Source of the DNA: Planctomycetota bacterium
GTDB taxonomy: Bacteria > Planctomycetota > UBA1135 > GCA-002748355
Direction of reading: 5' to 3'
Length of the DNA stretch: 54,547 bases
Assembly: GCA_020426005.1 (NCBI GenBank)
Contig: JAGQQW010000009.1
Coordinates: 1 to 54,547, forward strand
Made by a program: the position numbers and the translations under genes
Notes under the pieces: model-generated
The model's database searches: none
Told to the model about the DNA's origin: nothing
The model's input: only the letters and a program-made list of their open reading frames with translations
In this document: positions 8,084 through 17,347 of the stretch, piece after piece
How the letters are laid out: the number at the start of each line of letters is the position of its first letter
How positions within the stretch are numbered: position 1 is the stretch's first letter

Positions 8084-10713
8084 ACGCAGCGCCGACCGAG
8101 CAGAACGTATCTCGCGTGGACAGCCCCAAAGCACCCGTCCGTCCGCTCCGCGCGGCTCTGCTCGCTCTCGCGCTCGCGGCGCTCGCTCTCGGTTCGGGAT
8201 TGCTCCCCGGGCGCGTGCTGCTGCCCGAGGATCCCCGTATCTATCCGCCCCTCGGTGCTGAGGGGACCGCGAATGCCCTCGACGAGTCGGCGCTCGAGCA
8301 AGCGCGAGCCGACGCGGTGCCGAGCCGCAGGGACGCGATCCTGCAGTTCTTGCCCTTCGACACCGCGGTGCGCGAGGCCTGGGTTCATGGCGAGATCCCC
8401 GCATGGGAGACGCGCACGTTGTGCGGCGCTCCCCTACTCGCGCAGGCGACGTCGCGTGCGTTCTATCCGACGGCAGCACTTTTCGCGCTGACCGGACCGG
8501 GCGCCGGGCGCGCGCTCGCGTTCCTCTTGCACTGCGTGCTCGGTGGACTCTGCGCATACCTGCTCGCGCGCAGACTCGGCGCCAACGAAGGTGGGGGTCT
8601 GCTCGCATGCGCGAGCCTCGTGCTGTCGGGCTACGTGCACGCGCACGTACAGCATCCGATGATCTTCTTCGCTGGCGTTTGGTTGCTGCCTGCGTTGTTG
8701 CTCGCGGATCGCGTGCTCGATCCGGAGACCACGACGTCTCGGCGTTTGCAGTCGACGGCCTTCTTGGCACTTTCGATCGCGCTGTCGTGGTTCGCGGGTT
8801 TTGCCCAAGCGAGTGTCGTGGTCGTCGAGACCACGACGATCTTCGTCCTGGCCCTCGCGGTCGGGCGCTATCGGCACGAGCGCCGTCTGCCGTGGCGTGA
8901 GGTCTTGCTCGCGGGATTCGGCGTCGCCCTCGGCGTGCTGGCAGCCGCACCGCAGATCCTGCCAACGCTCGAACTCGCGGCGCACTCATCGCGCCGGCCT
9001 GCCGACTTCGAGGCAATGCGACAGACCTCGCTCACACTCGCACACCTCGTCGACTTCGTGTTTCCGGGGCAGATGGCAGCACCCGCCGACATCATCTTCG
9101 ACGGCAAGGTACGCCCGACCTGTCTCGCGCTCTTCCTGTTCCCGACGCACGAACTCGAGGCCCTGAGTCGGGGCACGTGGAACCACACCGAGACCGCGAT
9201 CGGCTTCGGGCTGTGGCCGCTGATCTTCGCGGGGCTCGCGTTCGCGTCGCTCTTCTCGAAGCGCACGCGCCGGCGCACCGCGCGCTCGACACTCTTCGCG
9301 CTCGCGATCCTCGGGCTACTCTTCGCGCTCGCGACGCCAGGTATTTTCGACCTCATGTGTCGTCTGCCGGGCTTCGACATCGGCGGACCGATGCGACTGC
9401 TCGTGCTACCGGCGTTCTTGTTCCCCGTGCTCGCGGGTTGCGGATTTCGAAAGCCACCGGTCGGAGTCGCAATCGGCGCCGTGATCGCCGGCTTCATCCT
9501 CGTCGCTCTCGGGCTCGCGCTGTTCGCGGCCAAGCACGACAGTCTCGCGAGTCGGATCACCTCGCTTCTCGCGTGGCGACACGGTATTCCCAAAGACGCC
9601 ATCGCTGCGGCGTTCGCGCCAGGAGAACTCGCGCTCAATCAGTCGATGCTCGCTCGCGGTGCTCTCCTCGCCGGACTGACAGCACTGATCGGCGGGTCGC
9701 TCGGGCGTCTCCGGCGGCACCGTCCCCTGATCTTCATCGCAATCACGACGCTCGAACTCATCGGCATCGCGTGGGCGGCAACACCTTCGCTCCCATCGGC
9801 GGCACTCGATGCGACGCTTCCGCCGGAACTCGCTCGTCATGCGGCGAAGGATCGGACAGCGATCGCGCCGCGCATCGTCCGGGTGGAGTCGGGTACCGGC
9901 AGCAAGTCCGACATCAGGTTCTGGCCACCGAACCTGCCGCTGCGCTCGGGCTTCGCCGACGTGCTCGGCTATGCACCGATCCCGCCGCGGCGCATCGAGG
10001 AGTTCTACTCGTGCATCCAAGAAGACGCACCGAGTGGCGGCGCCGGCATCGGCAAGCTCACACAGCCCGGCGTACTGCTCGATCCACGACTCGAGCTGAC
10101 GGCGGCAAACTTCGCGATCGTCAACTTCGACTTCGACGCAGTCCCTCGGGCGAGTGCGACCTGGGATGAAGTCACGAACGTTCGCGGAGGTCGCATTCTC
10201 GCACGCAAGGCACCGGTTCCACGTGCACGGCTCTACGACTCCGTGCGGATCGTGAACCACGACGATGCACTCGAAGCGCTCCGCACGCAGAGCATCGATG
10301 CCCGCGCGACCTTGTTGTTCGAACCCGAGATCGGCAGTGAGACCTCGACAGGTCTCGAGTTCTCGCCCCGGTCACCGAACGACACGGTCGAGGTCGTGCA
10401 CTGGCAGAGTGGACGTATCGACCTCGCGTTCTCGGTTGCAGGAAGCGCCATGGTCTTCGTCGCCGAAGGCTGGATGCCGGGTTGGTACGCGCGCGTGATG
10501 TTCGACGACGGCACGACGATCGAACACGAAACACGGCCCGCAAACCTCGCATTCTCTGCGGTGCTCATCGACCACGGTGGCCGAGGGCGCATCGAGCTGC
10601 GCTATCGACCGCGCCCGCTAGCGTTCGGGCTCTGGATCGGAGCTGCGGCCTTCCTCGCTATCGTCGTCCTGATCGTGCTCTCCTTCCACAATCGCGCATC
10701 GAGGATCCGCTGA
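8080..10713 (+). CDS. Large YfhO-type polytopic membrane protein (first of two)
   Basis: An 877-aa protein from TTG 8080, overlapping the protease stop; an in-frame GTG at 8116 is an alternative. A Lys/Arg-poor hydrophobic N-terminus (LRAALLALALAALALGSGLLPG) is followed by a periplasmic loop containing LQFLPFDTAVREAWVHGEIPAWE. About 11-12 membrane segments and a ~250-residue extracytoplasmic C-terminal domain ending in a last TM (FGLWIGAAAFLAIVVLIVL) complete it. This matches the YfhO/DUF6541-type GT-C fold proteins, some of which glycosylate lipoteichoic acid or other surface polymers in Gram-positives. Both the donor and acceptor here are unknown. The stop overlaps the ATG of the next paralogue (TGATG). 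Confidence 0.75.
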   Translation: MNAAPTEQNVSRVDSPKAPVRPLRAALLALALAALALGSGLLPGRVLLPEDPRIYPPLGAEGTANALDESALEQARADAVPSRRDAILQFLPFDTAVREAWVHGEIPAWETRTLCGAPLLAQATSRAFYPTAALFALTGPGAGRALAFLLHCVLGGLCAYLLARRLGANEGGGLLACASLVLSGYVHAHVQHPMIFFAGVWLLPALLLADRVLDPETTTSRRLQSTAFLALSIALSWFAGFAQASVVVVETTTIFVLALAVGRYRHERRLPWREVLLAGFGVALGVLAAAPQILPTLELAAHSSRRPADFEAMRQTSLTLAHLVDFVFPGQMAAPADIIFDGKVRPTCLALFLFPTHELEALSRGTWNHTETAIGFGLWPLIFAGLAFASLFSKRTRRRTARSTLFALAILGLLFALATPGIFDLMCRLPGFDIGGPMRLLVLPAFLFPVLAGCGFRKPPVGVAIGAVIAGFILVALGLALFAAKHDSLASRITSLLAWRHGIPKDAIAAAFAPGELALNQSMLARGALLAGLTALIGGSLGRLRRHRPLIFIAITTLELIGIAWAATPSLPSAALDATLPPELARHAAKDRTAIAPRIVRVESGTGSKSDIRFWPPNLPLRSGFADVLGYAPIPPRRIEEFYSCIQEDAPSGGAGIGKLTQPGVLLDPRLELTAANFAIVNFDFDAVPRASATWDEVTNVRGGRILARKAPVPRARLYDSVRIVNHDDALEALRTQSIDARATLLFEPEIGSETSTGLEFSPRSPNDTVEVVHWQSGRIDLAFSVAGSAMVFVAEGWMPGWYARVMFDDGTTIEHETRPANLAFSAVLIDHGGRGRIELRYRPRPLAFGLWIGAAAFLAIVVLIVLSFHNRASRIR

Positions 10714-13358
10714 TGTCACGAAACCCTCGTTCGACGAGGCAACACGTCTTGGCATGCCTCGTACTCTTGGCACTGCCTGCGCTGCTGCTCTTCGAGTCGC
10801 TGTTCCTCGGGCACGACTTCGTCCCGTTCGACCATCGCGTCTTCCCGCCGGCGAGCGTCGTGCTCGACGATGCGCGCATCGCCGAGTTGCGTGCGGAGGG
10901 CAACTGGGACATCACCGAGAAGACCATGCTGGTCGTGCCGGAGTTCGATGTCGCCAAACAAGAGCTCGAAGCCGGCAGGATCCCGCACTTCAATCCGTAC
11001 GTGCGCTCGGGAGCACCGCTGTTCGCGAACGTGCTCGACGGCTTCGCATCTCCGATGCACGCGCCGCTCTACTTCGGCCGGACCGAGGCGAGGTTCGGGA
11101 TCGTCGCGTTCATCGCGTTCTCGCTCGCCGGACTCTGCATGTTCGGTTTCTTGCGCGAACTCGGCGTCGCGCTCGTCGCATCGCTCTTCGGCGCGATCGT
11201 GTTCCAGTTGTCGGGCACGTTGGCGGCCAACGCGCACTTCTACATGCGCATGGAAACGCTCGCGTGGCTGCCCGCAGGTTTCTGGGCTCTGGAACGTCAC
11301 GCGAAGACAGGTTCCTGGCGCTCCGCGATCGTGTTCGCGCTCGTCCTCGCGCTGACGTGGCTCGCTGGCTTTCCACCGTACGCGCTCGTCTGCTGCATCG
11401 CGTTCGGCGGACGCATGGCGTGGATCGTGATCGAAGGGATGATCCGGCGCGGCGTCGGCCCCGCGGCGCGATCGGCGCTCGCCCTCGGCACGGCGACCGT
11501 ACTCGGACTCGGACTCGCGGCCGTGCAGCTCGTCCCGATGCTCGACTACTTCCCGGAGAGTCAGCGTAATCTCTCGCAGAGCCTCGACGAACTCGTGAGC
11601 CAGGGTATCGACCCGCTCGCTCTGATCGGATTCGCGATGCCGTATCCGTTCGGCACGACGATCGGGCAGGCGACCGTTCCGGTCGAACACAACCCCCTCT
11701 TGCATTGGTTCTGGACGCGCACGTCACCGTCCTCGGGGCGGCTCTTCTGGCCGATCAGCTACAACCACACCGAGTACGCACTCACGATCGGAGTGCTTCC
11801 GCTCGTCTGTGTGATCGCGTCGCTCTTCGCGCGCGTGCGCTTCCGCATCTTCGGATCGCTCGCCCTCGTGATCGCGTTCCTTCTCGCGACGGGTGGAGTG
11901 TTGTTCCAAGCCGCGACGCGCGCACTCCCGGCACTCGCATCGACACCACCGTCGCGCTTCGTCGGCGTGTGCTGCTTCTTCGCCGCGGTGCTCGCCGGGA
12001 TCGGCTTCGGGGTTCTCGTCGATCGATTCCAGAAGCTCGGTCGGCGTACGACCGCGACGCTGTGCATCGCGGCATGCGCGACCGTACTCGCGTTCGCGCT
12101 CGCGATGCGAGGTCTCGCCGACGACCCACCCCACGCACTCGCACACATGATCGAGAAGCTCGGGGCGCACTGGAGTGCGAGCTATCCGGACGTTGCCGGC
12201 GATCCGAAGCAGCTCGAGGATTGGTTCGGACCGTACGTCGTGGAGAGCTACCGACGCTTCGCCAATTCGCTGCTCGTCGCCGCTCTCTCTCTCTTCGCGA
12301 TCGCGATCTGGCTCGTGTCCTTGCCACTCGCGACGGACACGCGATACCGAACCCGATTCGTCGCGCTCGTCACGGTCGCGATCGCCCTGACTGCAGGATT
12401 CAGGCTCGCGCACGCGCGGCACCTCGCTCCGAGTTTCCCCGCTCCCCTGCCTGGCAAGACGATCGACAGCAACCCGGTCGTCGAGTTCCTTCGGAAGCAA
12501 CGCAGCGACCACGACGCGGATGGTGGATTCATGGTCGCCCGCGTCGCGGAGCAAGCATCGCTCGCGATCCCGCTGCCACCGAATCTCCTGATGAAGGAAC
12601 ACATCCGCGACCTCAACAGCTATGCGTTCGTGGATGCCAACTCGCATCGTCCGTTCGTGCAGCTCTATGGCCCCGGACAGATGGTGCGGCAGTATTGGGT
12701 GCAAGCCTTGCCGGCGGACGAACGCCTGAGTCGCGGTCTGTTCGACCTCATGGGCGTGCGCTACTGGCTCAGCACGAAGCGTTTCGAATCCCTCGGCGAA
12801 CCCGTCTTCACGTTCGAAGAAGGAAAGCACGCGCAGACCTACGTGTACGAGAACGAAGGCGCTCTGCCGCGTGCTTGGCTCGTGAAGCAGGCGAAGCGCG
12901 CAACGACGGACGATGAGGTCATCTCGAGAATCATCGCCGAAGACTTCGACCCTCGCACCGAGCTGTGGTTGCACGACGTGCCGCCGTCGATCCTCTCCGA
13001 GGAAAACGCATCAGCCGACCCGAGCGGAGCGACCGTTCGCTTCGTGCACGACGAACCGACATCGCTCCGTATCGCGGTCGAGAACTCGCCCGGCGCGTGG
13101 CTCGTACTGTCCGACGCAGTGTTCAGTCACTGGAACGCGAGCATCGACGGCCAAGCAACGGTTTGGCACCGCGCCAACCTCATGCATCGCGCGTTGTTCG
13201 TCCCACCGGGAACGCACGAGATCGGCTTCGACTACGACCCAACGCCCTTCCGTTACGGCGGCATTGCCTCGATCATCGCGCTCGTTGCTTGCATCGTGCT
13301 TTTCATCGTGGGGCGCAAGAAGCGCACCCCTGAACCAGCACCACCCGTCCTCGACTGA
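10713..13358 (+). CDS. Large YfhO-type polytopic membrane protein (second of two)
   Basis: An 881-aa protein starting at the ATG within TGATG at 10711-10715. It has the same plan as its upstream neighbour: an N-terminal signal-anchor (LACLVLLALPALLLFESLFLG), a loop with HFNPYVRSGAPLFANVLDGFASPMH, many membrane segments, then a long soluble domain and a terminal TM before a Lys/Arg tail (VGRKKRTPEPAPP). The motifs SGTLAANAHFYMRMETLAWLP and LAGFPPYALVCC are typical of YfhO family loops. The C-terminal beta-rich segment GAWLVLSDAVFSHWNASIDG corresponds to GWMPGWYARVMFDDG in the first copy, so both share the same domain. The pair may be a functional heteromer or enzymes with two different acceptors. 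Probably involved in surface glycan modification, by family analogy only. Confidence 0.78.
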   Translation: MSRNPRSTRQHVLACLVLLALPALLLFESLFLGHDFVPFDHRVFPPASVVLDDARIAELRAEGNWDITEKTMLVVPEFDVAKQELEAGRIPHFNPYVRSGAPLFANVLDGFASPMHAPLYFGRTEARFGIVAFIAFSLAGLCMFGFLRELGVALVASLFGAIVFQLSGTLAANAHFYMRMETLAWLPAGFWALERHAKTGSWRSAIVFALVLALTWLAGFPPYALVCCIAFGGRMAWIVIEGMIRRGVGPAARSALALGTATVLGLGLAAVQLVPMLDYFPESQRNLSQSLDELVSQGIDPLALIGFAMPYPFGTTIGQATVPVEHNPLLHWFWTRTSPSSGRLFWPISYNHTEYALTIGVLPLVCVIASLFARVRFRIFGSLALVIAFLLATGGVLFQAATRALPALASTPPSRFVGVCCFFAAVLAGIGFGVLVDRFQKLGRRTTATLCIAACATVLAFALAMRGLADDPPHALAHMIEKLGAHWSASYPDVAGDPKQLEDWFGPYVVESYRRFANSLLVAALSLFAIAIWLVSLPLATDTRYRTRFVALVTVAIALTAGFRLAHARHLAPSFPAPLPGKTIDSNPVVEFLRKQRSDHDADGGFMVARVAEQASLAIPLPPNLLMKEHIRDLNSYAFVDANSHRPFVQLYGPGQMVRQYWVQALPADERLSRGLFDLMGVRYWLSTKRFESLGEPVFTFEEGKHAQTYVYENEGALPRAWLVKQAKRATTDDEVISRIIAEDFDPRTELWLHDVPPSILSEENASADPSGATVRFVHDEPTSLRIAVENSPGAWLVLSDAVFSHWNASIDGQATVWHRANLMHRALFVPPGTHEIGFDYDPTPFRYGGIASIIALVACIVLFIVGRKKRTPEPAPPVLD

Positions 13359-14176
13359 TGCTTCGACCGCCAGGCCGCTCGGCAGAGACCTCGGCAGCAG
13401 CGCTCGAGTTCGTGCCGCTGGCTTCCGGATCTCGAGGGAACTCGATCCTGATTCGCGGCAACGCTGGCACGATCCTCGTCGATGCAGGTCTCGATCGCGC
13501 GAGCCTTCTCGATCGACTCGACCTCGTGCGCCAACGAGCCGAGGGGATCGACGGGTTGCTCGTCACTCACCGACATCTCGATCACGCGCGCAGCGCGGCG
13601 ACGATGGCGCGGCGTCACAAGATCCCCCTCTGGGCGACCGAGCGCTGCCTCTTGCACCAGCATCGCGAAACGATCACGACGTGGTTTCGCTACTACCCGG
13701 GAACGACGTTCGACGTGGCCCGCTATCGAGTGACCGCGGTTCGACTCGCACACGATGCACCAGAAACCTGCGGGTTCGTGATCGACGATGGCGCGACGCG
13801 CATTGGGATCGCCACCGATCTGGGAACGAGCAGCGGCGGGCTCGTGCAGCAGTTCACGGGGCTCGATGTTCTCTTCCTGGAGTTCAATCACGACGTCGAA
13901 CTGCTTCGCAACGGTCCGTACTCCGAGGCGCTCAAGGACCGCGTACGAGGCGAACGCGGGCACCTGTCCAATGAACAGGCAGCGACGATCGTGAGGCAGA
14001 TCAAAGGACCTCGCCTTCGACGCCTCTACCTCGCCCATCTGTCCGAGAAGAACAACACACGCGAACTCGCGCTCGAAGCAGCGCGCAGTGCGTTCTCGAA
14101 GGCCGAGCTCACGCGGATCGAGCTGATCGTCGCCGAACAGGACTGCCCGACCGAGCCTTGGAGGCGCGAACGTTGA
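13358..14176 (+). CDS. Metallo-beta-lactamase fold hydrolase, WalJ/YycJ-like
   Basis: A protein of 272 aa whose ATG overlaps the preceding stop (TGATG). The N-terminal ASGSRGNSILIRG is the YycJ/WalJ signature. The zinc motif is THRHLDHARSA (HxHxDH), followed by HDAPETCGFVI, GIATDLG (Asp) and LEFNHDVELL. The C-terminal half has HLSNEQAATIV and LYLAHLSEKNNT, both also characteristic of that subfamily. WalJ proteins are associated with cell-wall or DNA-repair phenotypes and likely act as phosphodiesterases or exonucleases, but the biochemical role here is inferred. It ends the htrA-yfhO-yfhO-walJ operon. Two palindromic elements follow within 50 bp. Confidence 0.88.
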   Translation: MLRPPGRSAETSAAALEFVPLASGSRGNSILIRGNAGTILVDAGLDRASLLDRLDLVRQRAEGIDGLLVTHRHLDHARSAATMARRHKIPLWATERCLLHQHRETITTWFRYYPGTTFDVARYRVTAVRLAHDAPETCGFVIDDGATRIGIATDLGTSSGGLVQQFTGLDVLFLEFNHDVELLRNGPYSEALKDRVRGERGHLSNEQAATIVRQIKGPRLRRLYLAHLSEKNNTRELALEAARSAFSKAELTRIELIVAEQDCPTEPWRRER

Positions 14177-14187
14177 CGCGAAACACG

Positions 14188-14222
14188 GCGCTTCGAAGCG
14201 CACTGTCGTGAAGTACGACAGT
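14188..14222 (+). terminator. Palindrome plus hairpin after the four-gene operon
   Basis: A perfect 14-bp palindrome (GCGCTTCGAAGCGC, 14188-14201) is followed directly by an 8-bp hairpin (ACTGTCGT-GAAGT-ACGACAGT, 14202-14222). No T-run follows, so it is not a classical intrinsic terminator. It could be a Rho-assisted end, an RNA-stabilising structure or an operator. Confidence 0.4.
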
Positions 14223-14328
14223 TCGAACGCAACGCTGCCATCGACGAGCTGACACCAAGCAACTCGTGAATCAAGCCGTGACGCACGGCTTCCCGATCCT
14301 GCGCGCATCAGGGAACGGGGACCTCATC

Positions 14329-17300
14329 GTGGGAAAGCAGTTGTGGATCAAGCTCACGGTCTGCGGAGCGATCGCGCTCACAGGCTGTGGCGGCGCGGGG
14401 AATGGCGACATCGCGGGCGGGAATGCAGCGGGTGAAGTCGGAGAACTCCGCCTTCTGGGGCACGACCCGGACGCGGACGCTCTGCAAGTCGATGTCGAGG
14501 TCGAGGTGACGCTGCGCTTCGACGCTGCAATCGACCCCACGGCATTGGTGACCCAAGAGATGGCGCTCTGCGCCGACGGAGAAACGACTCCGATCGACGG
14601 CACGTTCCGCGTCAGCAACGGCGGCAGGACGATTCACTTCAAGCCCGTGGCGCCGCTCGATGAGGCGACGACGTATCGCTTCACCCTCGAGCCGACGCTC
14701 TGTGATCAGAGCTACCGCACGCTCGACGACTCGCCGTCGTTCGCCTTTCGCACGACGGACACGATCGCGCCGAAGCTTCTCGAATCCTCCGTCACAGATC
14801 GCCAGGTCGACGTGTCCCGCATTTCGCCGATCGCGTTTCGCTTCGACGAAGAGCTCGACACGTCGTCGATTCGAAGCGGGAGCATCACGCTTCGCGACGA
14901 GTGGGGAACCGACTATCCGCTCGAACTGTCCTACGAGGACAAGATCGTCTACGCACGTTGCATCCACGATCTTCCGGGATCGAAGTCCCTCGTGATCGCA
15001 CTGCGGACGGGGAATGGTGCAATCAAGGATCGAAGCGGCAACGAATTCGACGTTGCGACGGTCACGCGTTTCACCACGGCGAGCGACGGAACGTCGCCCG
15101 CGATCTCCACGTCGTTCCCTACCAGTGCAGCAACGGACATCTCGCCGAATGCGCGCATCGAACTCCGATTCAACGAGTCGATGGACCCGAACAGCTACGA
15201 GCCTTCGAGTCTTCGGCTCGTCGACGACTTCGAAAACCCCGTGCCGGTCACGGTCGATCTGTCCCGTGATCTTCGAACGGTGCGTCTCACTCCACGTGCG
15301 CCACTCGCCGTCAACGACAACTATCGAGTGCGAGCAGCCGTCGGAGCTTCCGCTCTCGCGGACGTCAGCGGAAATCCGATCGTCTCACCGATCGACTTCA
15401 CGTTCCGCACGGGGAGTGACACGACGCGTCCGACGGTCACGAAAACACTACCTGCTGACAACGAGACCAGCGTCCCGATCGGTGTTCCGCTCGAGGTCCA
15501 CTTCGACAAGGCGATCGATGCAGCGTCGGTCCGCCGTGACACCGTTCTGCTGTTCGCCGCGGACGAGCCACGCGCCGTCACTCTCTCTGCATCGGGGACA
15601 TCGGTCCTCGTGTACGCGGTCCAGGATCTTCCCCTGGGCACGAATTGCAGACTGGAAGTCATCGGCGGGCCCGATGGAGTTCGCGACGTTCAGGGCAACG
15701 TTCTCGGCACGACTGCGATCGTCGGATTCGAAACGACGACCGTGAACAACGAGCCGAAATTGATGATCACACCGGGCGACGGAGCATCGGCGGTTCCGGT
15801 GACGAGTCGCATCGTGATGCAGAGCGCCACGTCGATCCGTCCGGAGTCGGTCAACGACAGCACCATCGAAGTTTGGAACGGACTGACCTCGCGCATCGCT
15901 GGCTCCCTCGCCGTCGTTCGTGGCGGCCGGGCCATCGTCTTCGAACCGACGTACTCGCTTCCGACGCTCGGGATCGTACGCGTCGTGATCGCCGGCGGGC
16001 TCGGTGGGATCCGTATGCTCGACGGAGGAGCCTTTGCCGACGATCAGGATCTGAGCTTTCGCACGGGTGGGCACGCAGACACGATCGCTCCGCAGATAGA
16101 ACTCACGCTCAACGACGTCGCGAAGAGCAGACGTGAGGGCCTGGCGGTTCCTCCATTCGGCTTCACGATCGATCTCAAGGGCTACGATCTCGGCAGTACG
16201 ACCGTCGACCCGACGACCCTCGAGTACGTGCTTACAGGTGCGACGGCAACACCGTCTTCGGACGAGCTCTACGCGATGACCTCGTTCTCGGGCAATCTCC
16301 GTGCGCGGACAAAGCTACCCGCGAGCAACGCTCTCGCGAACGGCGCCTACACGCTGACCGCGCGGATCCAGGACACGAGTGGCAACGTCAGCAACATCGC
16401 CACGCTCGCCTTCGAAGTCGAGTCGTCGACGGTCGAGCGAAGGCCCTTCGAGCGCACTCAGCTCGTGTGGGCGATGTTCGATTCGGACCGAGAGGGTGGC
16501 GGGAAGGGCAATGGTCGCGCCGACTTCGAGGAGGACTTGCTCGACTTCGGATTGATTGCTGCGGGTGACCCGATCGGTACCAACGCCAAGATGATCGAAC
16601 TCGTTCGGGACGGCGCGATCGGTGTCGCGAACAGGCTCTTCTGTCGCAACGCGACGAGTGGAAGGATCGACGAAGACAGTGTTCGTCTGAGGCTCGTGAC
16701 GCGACAGCCATGTGGCGCACCTCACATGCGCATGGCGGTCGGTGGTCTCGATCCCACGGGTGATCCGAAGCGCACGTACGGCGAAGACTCCACCGGCGTC
16801 CTCGGTCGGGCGTTGTTCGACTATCGAAACGCGGTGATCAACGAGAACAACACTGGCACCAATCCGGGCCTCGGCGTGTTCGTTCGCGAGCTGTTCCTCT
16901 ACCAGTCTCGACTGTATCTCGACCTCTACCCGCACTACGTCACGCGATTCGGGCGGACATATCGCGAGCTGTCGCCGCACATGGGAGGTACCCCCGTCGG
17001 GATGCACGCGCACGACGCCAAAGTGCTCGCCGACACCTTCGTCTACGCCACGGCGACGCCCGAAGAGCGCGCGCGTCAGGACTCGATCCTGACCGCTGCC
17101 GACAACCTCGCCCGGGCGATCGGTGTGATCCTGGCTCACGAGATCGGTCACTCGATCGGCCTCGTACCCGAGGGCGTTCCCAGCTCCGGGCTTCACGGAG
17201 ATCGCACGCTGCACAACGCCACGACCGGTATCGAAGACGTCATGAGCGCGATCCTCGGATACGAGAGCCTGACGACCGTCGACTTTTCGTTCCGCCCGCT

Positions 17301-17340
17301 CAATCTCGCCTATCTACGCGAACGCATCCTGCTCAAGTGA
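14329..17340 (+). CDS. Lipoprotein with SbsA-type Ig-like domains and a C-terminal HExxH zincin motif
   Basis: A 1003-aa protein from GTG 14329, chosen because it gives a compact signal VGKQLWIKLTVCGAIALTGC with lipobox LTGC and has a GGGGA upstream. A GTG at 14266 would bury the signal. Residues ~40-620 contain about five repeats of the bacterial Ig-like (Big_5) type, each with forms like P..A.D.P..A.I.L.F.E.MD, CIHDLPGSKSL and FTFRTGSDTTRP. A distinct domain follows, with an acidic metal-like segment (FDSDREGGGKGNGRADFEED). At 937-941 HEIGHSIGL is followed by EDVMSAILG, resembling the zinc helix and Met-turn of metzincins. It is probably an outer-membrane-anchored surface metalloprotease, but the third zinc ligand is not certain. 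Seven bp precede the next gene. Confidence 0.75.
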   Translation: MGKQLWIKLTVCGAIALTGCGGAGNGDIAGGNAAGEVGELRLLGHDPDADALQVDVEVEVTLRFDAAIDPTALVTQEMALCADGETTPIDGTFRVSNGGRTIHFKPVAPLDEATTYRFTLEPTLCDQSYRTLDDSPSFAFRTTDTIAPKLLESSVTDRQVDVSRISPIAFRFDEELDTSSIRSGSITLRDEWGTDYPLELSYEDKIVYARCIHDLPGSKSLVIALRTGNGAIKDRSGNEFDVATVTRFTTASDGTSPAISTSFPTSAATDISPNARIELRFNESMDPNSYEPSSLRLVDDFENPVPVTVDLSRDLRTVRLTPRAPLAVNDNYRVRAAVGASALADVSGNPIVSPIDFTFRTGSDTTRPTVTKTLPADNETSVPIGVPLEVHFDKAIDAASVRRDTVLLFAADEPRAVTLSASGTSVLVYAVQDLPLGTNCRLEVIGGPDGVRDVQGNVLGTTAIVGFETTTVNNEPKLMITPGDGASAVPVTSRIVMQSATSIRPESVNDSTIEVWNGLTSRIAGSLAVVRGGRAIVFEPTYSLPTLGIVRVVIAGGLGGIRMLDGGAFADDQDLSFRTGGHADTIAPQIELTLNDVAKSRREGLAVPPFGFTIDLKGYDLGSTTVDPTTLEYVLTGATATPSSDELYAMTSFSGNLRARTKLPASNALANGAYTLTARIQDTSGNVSNIATLAFEVESSTVERRPFERTQLVWAMFDSDREGGGKGNGRADFEEDLLDFGLIAAGDPIGTNAKMIELVRDGAIGVANRLFCRNATSGRIDEDSVRLRLVTRQPCGAPHMRMAVGGLDPTGDPKRTYGEDSTGVLGRALFDYRNAVINENNTGTNPGLGVFVRELFLYQSRLYLDLYPHYVTRFGRTYRELSPHMGGTPVGMHAHDAKVLADTFVYATATPEERARQDSILTAADNLARAIGVILAHEIGHSIGLVPEGVPSSGLHGDRTLHNATTGIEDVMSAILGYESLTTVDFSFRPLNLAYLRERILLK

Positions 17341-17347
17341 GTACTGC

